This document shows positions 34,046-43,750 of a DNA stretch of 64,000 nt, piece by piece. The DNA comes from Albugo candida. Lineage: Eukaryota; Oomycota; Peronosporomycetes; Albuginales. How positions within the stretch are numbered: the stretch's first letter is position 1; every line of letters starts with the position of its first letter. The notes below the pieces were generated by a model. That model saw nothing but the letters and a program-made list of their open reading frames with translations, made no database searches and was not told where the DNA came from. The DNA lies in contig JBDOQK010000066.1 of the NCBI GenBank assembly GCA_040437565.1, positions 1 to 64,000 on the forward strand, read 5' to 3'. The position numbers and the translations under genes are program-made.

Positions 34046-34541
34046 GCAGCAGGGCGGTGGTAAGTATAAAGCGGGAGTATTGAGTAAAGAAAACGATTAA
34101 ACGTTAATTTGGAATGCGTTTCGGTGCTTTCGACCGCTAAACCTGCTATTTCTTCAAGTTACGTCAATAGATCGAGTAACTGATACATCGTCGGGTCAAT
34201 AGAGCCATAGATTTGAAAACTCCGCTGTTTACGTCGTTGCGAGTTGTAGTATGAGAAAAATGGTGTGAAGATTGCACCCAAGTACCTGTATGCAGTCGGG
34301 TACGATCGACGGAAAAGCTTGGGAAAAGTATACCCAAAAGGTAATTTCCGATTTGATCATGGCTCATAAAGTATAAAGTACTTATAAAGACAATTCATTC
34401 TATGACAAGTCATGTTTCCTTTGCTCTTGCACTTTTCCTTTGGGCAATTTCGGTAGTGGTGATTAGCGCAATAAAGGTAATACTCTTTTTCGTACAAAAT
34501 CATTGAAAGTCGTTGATTCTCCGAGACTTTTAAAGGTATGC
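34046..34541. other. Intergenic between FYVE gene and copia element
   Basis: No gene seen. It marks the boundary between the conserved-gene island and the retroelement-rich half of the window. Confidence 0.5.
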
Positions 34542-34730
34542 TTTTTAAACTAGGAAGTGCTATATTGTTTTTACTTTTGCCTAACAAATCCAACCGACAC
34601 TTCGCCACGAGTAATTCCGTCCTCATTCTACCTAATCGTCCAATGATAAAGCAGATGTCATATGGAGTAGACGGCCAATGATGTAGTCTTTCCCGCAGAA
34701 ACTGATTCTCGGTTACTGCTACTTTTGACA
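34542..34730 (-). repeat. 3' LTR of copia fossil 1
   Basis: It pairs with 40280-40470. Shared blocks include AGGAAGTG, ATATTGTTTTTAC, CTAACAAATCC and CCCGCAGAAA. Confidence 0.8.
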
Positions 34731-35911
34731 CTCCTCCTCGGACGTCGCACTTCGATGATCCTGCCAAAGATGACTTGCTCTTACTCCAGATTGAAAAGTC
34801 CGCGCAGCTCCGCCACCCTGGGCGTCGGCAACGCCGTCGTCAACAAACTCGCTTTCATGACATGCGACCCCACAAACTCCGGTTTGACGATACGCTTTCT
34901 TGTATAATCACAAATAAACTTCATTCGTATATCCACATGTTTTGCGCTGGCTATACATCCTTCGGACTCTAACTGCCTGTTGGATGCTTGGTTGTCCATT
35001 AGCATGTTCATTGGGTCCGCGATCCAGAGTTCAATTTCATTAATCAGCTCTCGCAATACAAGCAATTCTCGTCCAACATGTGAGGCCGAGGTGAACTCAG
35101 CCTCCATGTTCGATAACGATACTCCGGTCTGCTTTGTGCAGATCCACTGCACAATTGTCCCACTCAAGGTGAGTACTCCACCCGTGACGGACTTTCGATC
35201 GGCCTTGTCTGCCTCAAACTTCGAGTCGCTCCGACTTGTTACAGTAATCGTATATTTCTTTGCATCGATCTTCATGTGCATATTTATGTCTTTAGTTGCC
35301 TTCAAGTACCTTGCAATGCGTGACGCGAGTTGCCAGCCAGTCGCTAACGCTGAGCTGGTGTGTGCGTCTCGTGGCCTTGTGTACGGCGAAACTGATGTCG
35401 GGTCTTGTACATCGAGCAATTCAAAGTAGCCTACCCACCAGTGACTGAAAATGCCTGATGGTGAATTCACCCTTCTCTCCTCGTCTTGTCGTCAGCCATA
35501 CGGTTTGAGCTTCGTGCTCATTGTTTTCGTCAGATATGGGTGACCTCATGCCGTTCGCTTTCGTCAGTCCGTGTACATGAATATCTCGTCAATAGTCGCA
35601 GTCTAATCCATAGCGTACGTCTCCTTGTCTTTTATTATCCACCCTGATACCCAAAAACTTGTTATCTTCACCCAGAGTCTTTATCGGCAGTACTTTCATA
35701 GTCGAAGAATGATCCCAAGCTGTTATGGCTTGAAATGACTAGCAGGTCGTTCACGTAAACACTAACTACTGTAAGCTCGAATTTGTGGCGTCTAAAATAT
35801 AGACCCGCGTCAGAAACGCACCGGCTAAACCCAGCATCTACCAGCTTTGCGTCCAGTAATTCACTCCATAATCGACCTGCTTGATTTAGTTCGTAAAATG
35901 GATTTCTTGAG

Positions 35912-36658
35912 TCGTACAAGTGCACGCCAAGCTGTTTTAGTGTCTCTTCACACACAATCATTCCCTGCAGTACTGCAAAAAAGATCTCCGAATGCTCCTC
36001 CTTGAAAGCTTTCACATAAGTGTTAGGTATATCGCCATGTCTTGCTGGTACTCCCCAACTAAGAGCAAGTACCAGTATTACCTTTAGGGTACTCAATGCC
36101 ATTACTACAGCGAATGCCAAGCCATAGTCGCACAAAGACCTGCTCGTTCTCGCAAGCAACCAGCCTCGCTCTGAAACGCTCAATTTTGCCTGCAGCATCC
36201 GTCGTGGTTTTAAACACCCACTTTGTGTCCAAAACATGACTTCCTGTAGGCGGTACGACCATAGTCCAGACGTCGTTCTCCTTTAAAGCTTGCAACTCTT
36301 CATCCATCGCCTTAGTCCATTCTTTCTTTAGTATGCTTGTCATAGCATCACCATGGCTCTTCGGTTCACGCTCTCACATACTTTTGATCACACCAGGAAG
36401 GTCATCCGACTTTTTATTCTCGCTTCTATATCGATAAAATCGAGTCGTTTCTCCGGTCACATGCGTATCTCGTGTCCATCTACCACTTCTCGAGTGAGTC
36501 TTGTGCGCCTTGAGTCGACCCATTTCTCTTGACTTGGAACGTTGCAGACATTTTCTTCTGACTCAGCAAGGCGTACTCGACGAAACTGATCGTTCTGCGC
36601 CTTCGTCAACGTCTCCACGTCCTTCAAATGTTATGTAACGACTACAGCCTTGTCACAT
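35912..36658. repeat. Copy 1 of 747-bp duplicated segment flanking a gap
   Basis: It repeats as 36759-37505 (offset 847) on the other side of the 100-N gap 36659-36758. It lies within copia fossil 1 and is unmerged overlap. Confidence 0.9.
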
Positions 36659-36758
36659 NNNNNNNNNNNNNNNNNNNNNNNNNNNNNNNNNNNNNNNNNN
36701 NNNNNNNNNNNNNNNNNNNNNNNNNNNNNNNNNNNNNNNNNNNNNNNNNNNNNNNNNN

Positions 36759-37505
36759 TCGTACAAGTGCACGCCAAGCTGTTTTAGTGTCTCTTCACAC
36801 ACAATCATTCCCTGCAGTACTGCAAAAAAGATCTCCGAATGCTCCTCCTTGAAAGCTTTCACATAAGTGTTAGGTATATCGCCATGTCTTGCTGGTACTC
36901 CCCAACTAAGAGCAAGTACCAGTATTACCTTTAGGGTACTCAATGCCATTACTACAGCGAATGCCAAGCCATAGTCGCACAAAGACCTGCTCGTTCTCGC
37001 AAGCAACCAGCCTCGCTCTGAAACGCTCAATTTTGCCTGCAGCATCCGTCGTGGTTTTAAACACCCACTTTGTGTCCAAAACATGACTTCCTGTAGGCGG
37101 TACGACCATAGTCCAGACGTCGTTCTCCTTTAAAGCTTGCAACTCTTCATCCATCGCCTTAGTCCATTCTTTCTTTAGTATGCTTGTCATAGCATCACCA
37201 TGGCTCTTCGGTTCACGCTCTCACATACTTTTGATCACACCAGGAAGGTCATCCGACTTTTTATTCTCGCTTCTATATCGATAAAATCGAGTCGTTTCTC
37301 CGGTCACATGCGTATCTCGTGTCCATCTACCACTTCTCGAGTGAGTCTTGTGCGCCTTGAGTCGACCCATTTCTCTTGACTTGGAACGTTGCAGACATTT
37401 TCTTCTGACTCAGCAAGGCGTACTCGACGAAACTGATCGTTCTGCGCCTTCGTCAACGTCTCCACGTCCTTCAAATGTTATGTAACGACTACAGCCTTGT
37501 CACAT
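36759..37505. repeat. Copy 2 of 747-bp duplicated segment flanking a gap
   Basis: Identical to 35912-36658; adjoining gap 36659-36758. Confidence 0.9.
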
Positions 37506-39177
37506 GGAATGTACACGGGGTAGCCTTTCATTTAGTCGCTTTTTCCTATAATTAAGCCTTGTTTCCCGCGAGGTCCGAGGGATTGTTCCAAGCGTCCTGG
37601 TGGACAGTGCAAGGGGACCCAAAAACCAAAATGTCACTCGAAATAGGCAGGGTTAGCAGTTGAAGAGGAGATTGGCGACCGACGTTCGCTTTGCTGGGAC
37701 TTCGGTTCACTATATAAGCCGCATATACGGCCGTGTCGCACCAGAAACTCAGCGGTAACCCAAACTCAACTTTCATACCCCGCGCCATATTCAGGATGGT
37801 ACAGTGCATCCGCTCCGCCTTGTCGTCACTGGCTTGGTTTTTTGGCTCACGAATTTGGCTGGCATACCAATGTCCTTGCAGAAAAAACCCAACGACGGAT
37901 ACTTTCCTCCGCCGTCCGATCGCAAAACATAGATGCGACACTTGAATTGCCTTTCAAGAAAACGCCACAAAGTGTTTGACCTTCTGGACCACCACGTTTT
38001 TTCTTTTCGCCAAGAATATTCGACAATAATTCGTGAGATGATCCACGAAATTCACCATGTATCGACTTCCCGATCTGGCATGGAGGGTTATCAAGCCTTT
38101 CAAGTCAGAGCAAATGATACCTCCGATAACATAGACCGGTGCGTTATTCCCCATGTCTTTGCGCGACTGTGGGTTCTTACGTCTGCTTGATTTGCGCGCA
38201 GACTACACAGTTCTCATGAGTCCCATCGGTTACTTTTATACCGGAAACCGGGTCTTCTACCATCTTAATGATCGTTCCATAGTTGAAGTGAGCCAATCTG
38301 CTGTGAAAGTGCTTAAGCGTCCCCTCTGCACGTCTCCAAGCCATTTGGCGCGTCCACATCCACGAGTACGCACGATTAAGACGTTGTTTGTATTCTCCAC
38401 GTCGACAACAGCCGACCCGCTGTCAATTTATAGCAACAACTCTGTGCTTTCCTCTGTAAGATAATCCAAGCCCTTTAGCCTCCAAAATACCGTAACAAAT
38501 AATGTATTCCTTCAGTTGAAAATCTAGTAGTCGCACTTTTGTTATCTTGCCCATTACTGTGGCTTCAATGGTAACGCTACCACGTTTCGTAATTTGTGAA
38601 GGGCCACCGTCAGCTACAACACAATCGCATTCAAATCCTCTGCGTCTTCGAGCATGTAAAATCATTTACCCGGTAGCGGCTTGAGCCGCTGTCGACTATC
38701 CAGTTTCCTTGACCAGGGTCGACTACTTCGCCGAAAGCACATTTTTGATTCTTCCTTCTCGCTATTTGTTTCGCGTACAGGCAGCTTTAATGTGCCCTAG
38801 CTTACCACAATTGAAGCCTTTACTCCCTTCTTTCGCACATTTAGGAGATTAATCACGACGTCCTTTCCGATTTTTTTTCCATGCATTTCAATCTTTACCG
38901 ACTGTGCGGAATGTATCAGCTCCTCTGCTTGACGTAAGTAGTGTGTCCTTACCAGGTTCAGACGCGTCAGCATTGAACCTTTAATCGACGGTTTAGTAAA
39001 GTGAACAATATATTCCAGGACCAGGTTTTCGGCCCCACCGCACGCCTTATTAAACGCAACCAGATACAAACAGTGTTCTGTACAGCTGCGCTTGGGACTC
39101 TTGGTGGCAGTAAACAATTTCGTACTTTGCACTGGAGTGATCTTAATTGCAAACGGATGGAGCATTCTTTGCATGGC

Positions 39178-39480
39178 ATGCTCCAACGTAGGCTGCTCAC
39201 TCCACCATCCCTCAACTCGACGATTGTAGTATCGGTCGGCCATTCCAGTGAGATTGTGTCCATGACGTCTATTTCCACGTCATCGCTTCATGGGAATCCG
39301 TTCGCTCTCTCGGCGAAAGAGATTTCCCGCACAAACTTGCTCCCCAGGGCAAGAAAACGCTCCTTAGACCCAGATACGTTCCTTTCCATTGAAGCGGTGG
39401 ATGCCCAACTTGCGCTCTCTTGCGTCTGAGATCCTCCGAAATTATATACCCTGTAACAGCGAACGCTGCGATCCAAGCGG
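39178..39480. repeat. Copy 1 of 303-bp duplicated segment flanking a gap
   Basis: It repeats as 39581-39883 (offset 403) across the gap 39481-39580, in the gag-side region of copia fossil 1. Confidence 0.9.
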
Positions 39481-39580
39481 NNNNNNNNNNNNNNNNNNNN
39501 NNNNNNNNNNNNNNNNNNNNNNNNNNNNNNNNNNNNNNNNNNNNNNNNNNNNNNNNNNNNNNNNNNNNNNNNNNNNNNNN

Positions 39581-39883
39581 ATGCTCCAACGTAGGCTGCT
39601 CACTCCACCATCCCTCAACTCGACGATTGTAGTATCGGTCGGCCATTCCAGTGAGATTGTGTCCATGACGTCTATTTCCACGTCATCGCTTCATGGGAAT
39701 CCGTTCGCTCTCTCGGCGAAAGAGATTTCCCGCACAAACTTGCTCCCCAGGGCAAGAAAACGCTCCTTAGACCCAGATACGTTCCTTTCCATTGAAGCGG
39801 TGGATGCCCAACTTGCGCTCTCTTGCGTCTGAGATCCTCCGAAATTATATACCCTGTAACAGCGAACGCTGCGATCCAAGCGG
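39581..39883. repeat. Copy 2 of 303-bp duplicated segment flanking a gap
   Basis: Identical to 39178-39480. Confidence 0.9.
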
Positions 39884-40264
39884 CTGCTGGTAGTCTCGGT
39901 GTGGTACGCAGTGCTGTGGCAGCCCTGTCTGCGGCGCTTGTACCATCTCTACCTTATCTGCTGTCTTTGCATATCCTGGTTGCCTCACTCCAAAGTATGT
40001 CATCGGTGACAAGTTCGGTGACCGAGGCCTTGTCGGTGTCAATTCCAGAGCACTCCGATGCATGGCTTGCCCTTGGCCTATTGACGACCCGAACACACTG
40101 GACTGTCTTTCCACTTGTTGATGCTTGCCTTCTTGTGACGCCTCTAGCTTGTCCATTCGCTCAGTTAGTCCCTATAGTAGGGTCACCAAATTTGCTCCGT
40201 GTTTGTCACTTCATTACCTTCTAAAGGTTCTGCTTGTTGACTGGCGGCCCTTTTGCGACCGACT

Positions 40265-40280
40265 TCTGGGCTCATAACCT
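40265..40280 (-). other. Putative primer-binding site of copia fossil 1
   Basis: The minus strand reads GGTTATGAGCCCAGAA directly inside the 5' LTR, close to the GGTTATGGGCCCAG initiator-tRNA-Met half site known from copia. Fossil 2 has GGTTATGATCCCA at the equivalent place. Confidence 0.55.
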
Positions 40281-40470
40281 TTTAAACCAGGAAGTGATAT
40301 ATTGTTTTTACCTTCTGCCTAACAAATCCTACACAACACTTGGCTACCAGTAATTCCCGTCCTCATACTACGTAACCCTCCTATGGAAAAGCAGACGTAA
40401 TATGGAGTGGACGGCTAATAGTGTTGTCCTTCCCGCAGAAATTGATTTTCGGTTACTTCTACTTTTAGCA
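40281..40470 (-). repeat. 5' LTR of copia fossil 1
   Basis: Partner of 34542-34730, about 190 bp and clearly diverged from it. Confidence 0.8.
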
Positions 40471-41057
40471 GGTGCGTTTCAAACATGTCCGCAAGCTCTG
40501 ACAATGTTTATTACGTTTCTTTATCATCCAAGTTACCGCGTTAGCTGTACTAAATAAATGGATAGAAAGTGGTATGGTTACTGCAAATGCCCAGTAGATA
40601 TATCCAATGTACAGCAGCTAAAGCAAAGTCGACCAGAGTCACAGTACGGCTAAACCAACTTGTTTTCCAGTCAAAGTACGGGTCATCCTACAACTTAAGT
40701 ACGGATTAAATTTGGGTGTACTTCTTCGGTTCTAACTTATCATAGAACGCAAGTTCCTTTCTGCCAAAAGACGGCACTGCGTTCTGAACACACCTGCATA
40801 AGTTCACTCATGTCCTTCAAAACAGCAACGCATTCTTAACAATACACGCTCTGTTTACACTCTATATCTATACAACAATGCTACAGCGTCATCAAAAAGT
40901 AGTGACGTATCCAATCTGATACAAACAATGTACTGAATCGAATAGGCGACTTGACAAAGCACTCGTACCAGCCAATTCAACAAGAAAATATGACGGTCAC
41001 AATTCTTACTCCACGTGTCACAAGGCGCCAGCTTTAAGCAAGCCGTCACAGATAGAT
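40471..41057 (+). other. Diverged CDK11 upstream region, right copy
   Basis: From about 40.72 kb it aligns in reverse complement with 19.8-20.25 kb, including GACAAAGCACTCG, TCCACGTGTC and GAACGCAAG-type motifs. The base corresponding to the A of the CDK11 start codon is a T here. Similarity is moderate and rises sharply at about 41.06 kb. Confidence 0.6.
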
Positions 41058-41059
41058 GA

Positions 41060-42040
41060 CTATTTCCCAACTACGTATTATACGGCTGTCGAAGCGTCGA
41101 AAATTACGAGAGAATCGGTCGAATCGATGAAGGAACATACGGCGTCGTGTCAAAGGCTCGCGATAAAAGCTTAGGAGAGATTGTGGCGCTGAAACAAGTG
41201 AAAATGTCGGGTGATCTCTGCAAAGAAGGCTTCCCAGTGACCGCATTACGTGAAACAAACGCGTTATTACAACTCCGACATCCGAATATCATTCACGTTC
41301 GAGAGATGGTTGTCGGCTCGTCCAGTGACAAGATTTACATGGTTATGGAATACGCAGAGAATGATTTGAGAACGCTAATGCAGAAGAAAATGAAGCATAC
41401 GTTCCTGCAGTCTGAAGTGAAAACTATTTTACAAAGTCTTTTGTCCGCTGTAGCGTACATGCACGCTAATTGGTTTATTCATCGCGACCTCAAAACAGCA
41501 AATCTTTTGTATGATAAGAACGGAGTGTTAAAAGTATGCGATTTTGGCTTAGCGAGACAATATGGCGATCCGACACGAAAGTATACGCCGCTGGTTGTGA
41601 CATTATGGTACCGTGCGCCTGAATTACTGCTTGGGACAGAGCGATACTCGACTGCCGTGGATATGTGGTCGGTTGGATGTATTTTTGCAGAATTATTATG
41701 GATGAAGCCGTTATTTGAAGGGCGCGGAGAAATGAACCAACTCGATCAGATTTTTCGCCTTTTGGGACCGCCGACGGAAACGACTTGGCCCGGTTTTGGG
41801 AAGTTGCCACATGCAAGAAGCATTCATTGGTCGAAATACAGAAAGACTTCGGATTGGAGAAGTCACCTTCCTTCGACATTTTATACGAATGGTATCTCGA
41901 ATGCCGGTTTTGACTTGCTTTCCAAGATGCTCACATTGAATCCTGATCGTCGGATTTCCGCTCAAGACGCATTACAACATGAATATTTCCAACAGGATCC
42001 AAAGCCCCAACGTCAAGATCTCATGCCAACCTTTCCATAA
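41060..42040 (+). CDS. CDK11-like kinase domain, lacking the 5' end
   Basis: The frame is open from a stop at 41057 to TAA at 42040 and encodes a complete kinase domain. It has CRSVENYERI, the glycine loop IDEGTYGVV, VALKQVK, PVTALRE (the PITSLRE-class helix), [51 protein letters not shown] and the terminal LTLNPDRRISAQDALQHEYF. It matches CDK11 over its whole length. No ATG precedes the catalytic core in frame (first Met at 41204, within KQVKMSG), and the leader found at 19.8-19.93 kb is degraded here. It may therefore be a 5'-defective copy, or the true 3' part of the 19.9-kb gene misplaced by assembly. All catalytic residues are present. Confidence 0.75.
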   Translation, partial: LFPNYVLYGCRSVENYERIGRIDEGTYGVVSKARDKSLGEIVALKQVKMSGDLCKEGFPVTALRETNALLQLRHPNIIHVREMVVGSSSDKIYMVMEYAENDLRTLMQKKMKHTFLQSEVKTILQSLLSAVAYMHANWFIHRDLKTANLLYDKNGVLKVCDFGLARQYGDPTRKYTPLVVTLWYRAPELLLGTERYSTAVDMWSVGCIFAELLWMKPLFEGRGEMNQLDQIFRLLGPPTETTWPGFGKLPHARSIHWSKYRKTSDWRSHLPSTFYTNGISNAGFDLLSKMLTLNPDRRISAQDALQHEYFQQDPKPQRQDLMPTFP

Positions 42041-42120
42041 GCGCAGCTCAGATCTACCTATTCGCTCATTTTGAGATCAAGTATACAAGGAAATTAGAAT
42101 ATACGAGTTAAATTCATTTG

Positions 42121-42167
42121 AAAACAGTTTGAAGGAGTGAAAGCTAATGATTGCAAAGATGTTCACA
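42121..42167 (+). repeat. CDK11 3' flank shared with 19.42-19.47 kb (inverted)
   Basis: About 47 bases ending at the gap edge match the reverse complement of 19424-19471 exactly. That stretch also ends at a gap edge, so the two gaps interrupt the same repeated region. Confidence 0.75.
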
Positions 42168-42267
42168 NNNNNNNNNNNNNNNNNNNNNNNNNNNNNNNNN
42201 NNNNNNNNNNNNNNNNNNNNNNNNNNNNNNNNNNNNNNNNNNNNNNNNNNNNNNNNNNNNNNNNNNN
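42168..42267. other. Assembly gap (100 N)
   Basis: Placeholder gap between the CDK11 3' flank and a third CDK11 fragment. Confidence 0.95.
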
Positions 42268-42550
42268 ACATGCACGCTAATTGGTTTATTCATCGTGACC
42301 TCAAAACAGCAAATCTTTTGTATGATAAGAACGGAGTGGTAAAAGTATGCGATTTTGGCTTGGCGAGACAATATGGCGATCCGACACGAAAGTATACGCC
42401 ACTGGTTGTGACATTATGGTACCGTGCGCCTTAATTATTACTTGGGACAGAGCGATACTCGACTGCCGTGGATATGTGGTCGGTTGGATGTATTTTTGCG
42501 GAATTATTGTGGATGAAACCGTTATTTGAAGGGCGCGGAGAATTGAATCA
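42268..42550 (+). pseudogene. CDK11 fragment, third copy
   Basis: It encodes [16 protein letters not shown] through VVTLWYRAP and, beyond an in-frame TAA where the others have GAA (APE motif), [18 protein letters not shown] to [13 protein letters not shown]. Sequence identity to 41456-41740 is very high. It joins the PGAM5 fragment directly at about 42550-42573. It is broken at the APE motif and truncated at both ends. Confidence 0.85.
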
Positions 42551-42572
42551 GGTCAGATACCCGTGATCAAAG

Positions 42573-42830
42573 TTGGACACAAGCTCCGGACGAGGTGATG
42601 TACGTTCTCGAGATCGATCTCGAATCATTGTGTGTCGTGGAAATATCGTCCGCTGGTCTATATGTCGAGCGGTCGGTATCAATTTGGAGAAGGAGTATGG
42701 GGCAAGATGTGACATCATCATTGCGGTATCACCGAGTTTGAAATTGATTCTGTTGGCAATGTCCGGTTATCCTCGATGAATCAAACCGGTCATTTACCCC
42801 AGAGATTGATAACCGAGTCATTTTGATGTA
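42573..42830 (+). pseudogene. PGAM5-like 3' fragment
   Basis: RDRSRIIVCRGNIVRWSICR corresponds to RDRYRIIVCHANIIRWFICQ of the PH-PGAM5 gene; the second catalytic His is Arg here. Frame changes follow, but bases to 42830 still track the gene's 3' end through the codons for LITESF. It is the inverted, decayed partner of 24.17-24.43 kb. Confidence 0.85.
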
Positions 42831-43525
42831 AACAAAGAGGTTACGGCGCGAAGTTGAATGTTTGTACTCATTAACGTTGAAATTCTGTGAGCCGACATTA
42901 AGCAGGAAAAAGATTCAAGCTTGCTTCTCGGTATCGATAGAGTTCAGCGAGAACTTTGTTAGAGTTTGAGCTCTTTTAACCTTGCTGTTCTCATAGTGTT
43001 TCCACCGTCTGGTGAAACAGAAAAATGTAAACTCGACACATTTCTCGAAAGACCGTATGGCTCAGTGACACAAAGAGGATTACAATTGAAATTTTTTTTA
43101 AAAAATTCATTGTGAAGTGGAACAGACAAGACGTGAAATTACTAGAATTTGCGAAAGACCGGTATGGCTCAAAGACACAGAGAGGATGGAAATGAAATCA
43201 GCTGCTGCTCTCAAGTATTCTGTAATTGGTTTCAATTACCTCCAAAAAATTGCACGATGTCTTTTTAAGCCACCTTGGACGTGTACGTGGAAGAGGATCA
43301 TGACGTAATCAAAATTACATCACAGTTATTACCATCCTCCTGTTATAGTACTAAAATGGACCTTTCCATTTCCCAATCTGATCCACATGCTTAAAGGGAA
43401 GTGAAGGTGACGAATTAACGGAGCTCCATGTGGAGAATAAATAGCGCTATTTTCAACAGAGACAACTTGCATTCCTCTTTATCACTTTAAAACTGAGATG
43501 AGTACTTTTGTTAGCGAACGCGTAG
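42831..43525. other. Intergenic with a local direct repeat, no gene
   Basis: No gene is recognised. CGAAAGACCGTATGGCTCAG at 43047 recurs with few changes at 43152 (spacing about 105). Each copy is followed by ACACA(A/G)AGAGGAT and a GAAAT end, so the two are an imperfect tandem duplication of about 105 bp. Confidence 0.6.
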
Positions 43526-43750
43526 TGTTGGCGGTGATAAAATGAATTCTGTTTGTTTTATTGGAATGTTAAACCTGCACCCTACCTAGTCCCTAGTTGT
43601 CTCTCCTACCATCCGTTCTTGAGGTCTGGCTTGCCAACCGTTCCTCATGCTGCATCAACTCTCACTGATCCATCCTGCAAGGGAACTCCTGATACCATCA
43701 TAGAAAAACAAAATGACTTTAGATAGTGAAAGCGTACCTCATGTTCAACA
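43526..43750 (-). repeat. 3' LTR of copia fossil 2
   Basis: It starts TGTTGGCGGTGATAAAATGA and ends in CAACA. It pairs with 48252-48484. Confidence 0.85.

Larger units (their letters stand above)
34542..40470 (-). mobile_element. Ty1/copia LTR retrotransposon fossil 1
   Basis: The minus-strand coding order is gag-like (about 40.2-38.3 kb), gag-pre-integrase (LHSRLAHFNYGTI), integrase (about 38.15-37.55 kb, PLSFWCDTAVYAAYIVNR), reverse transcriptase (about 37.2-35.6 kb, with the copia hallmark KWVFK) and RNase H (about 35.5-34.8 kb, SAKHVDIRMKF). Integrase before reverse transcriptase defines Ty1/copia. It is bounded by LTRs of about 190 bp. A tRNA-primer site resembling that of copia lies just inside the right LTR. 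The two LTRs differ at many positions, so it is an old insertion. It is broken in many places. Two assembly-gap duplications (747 bp and 303 bp) inflate its length. Confidence 0.9.

Noticed and set aside
34980-35429. 149-codon plus-strand frame
   Set aside because: Antisense to the RNase H region of copia fossil 1.
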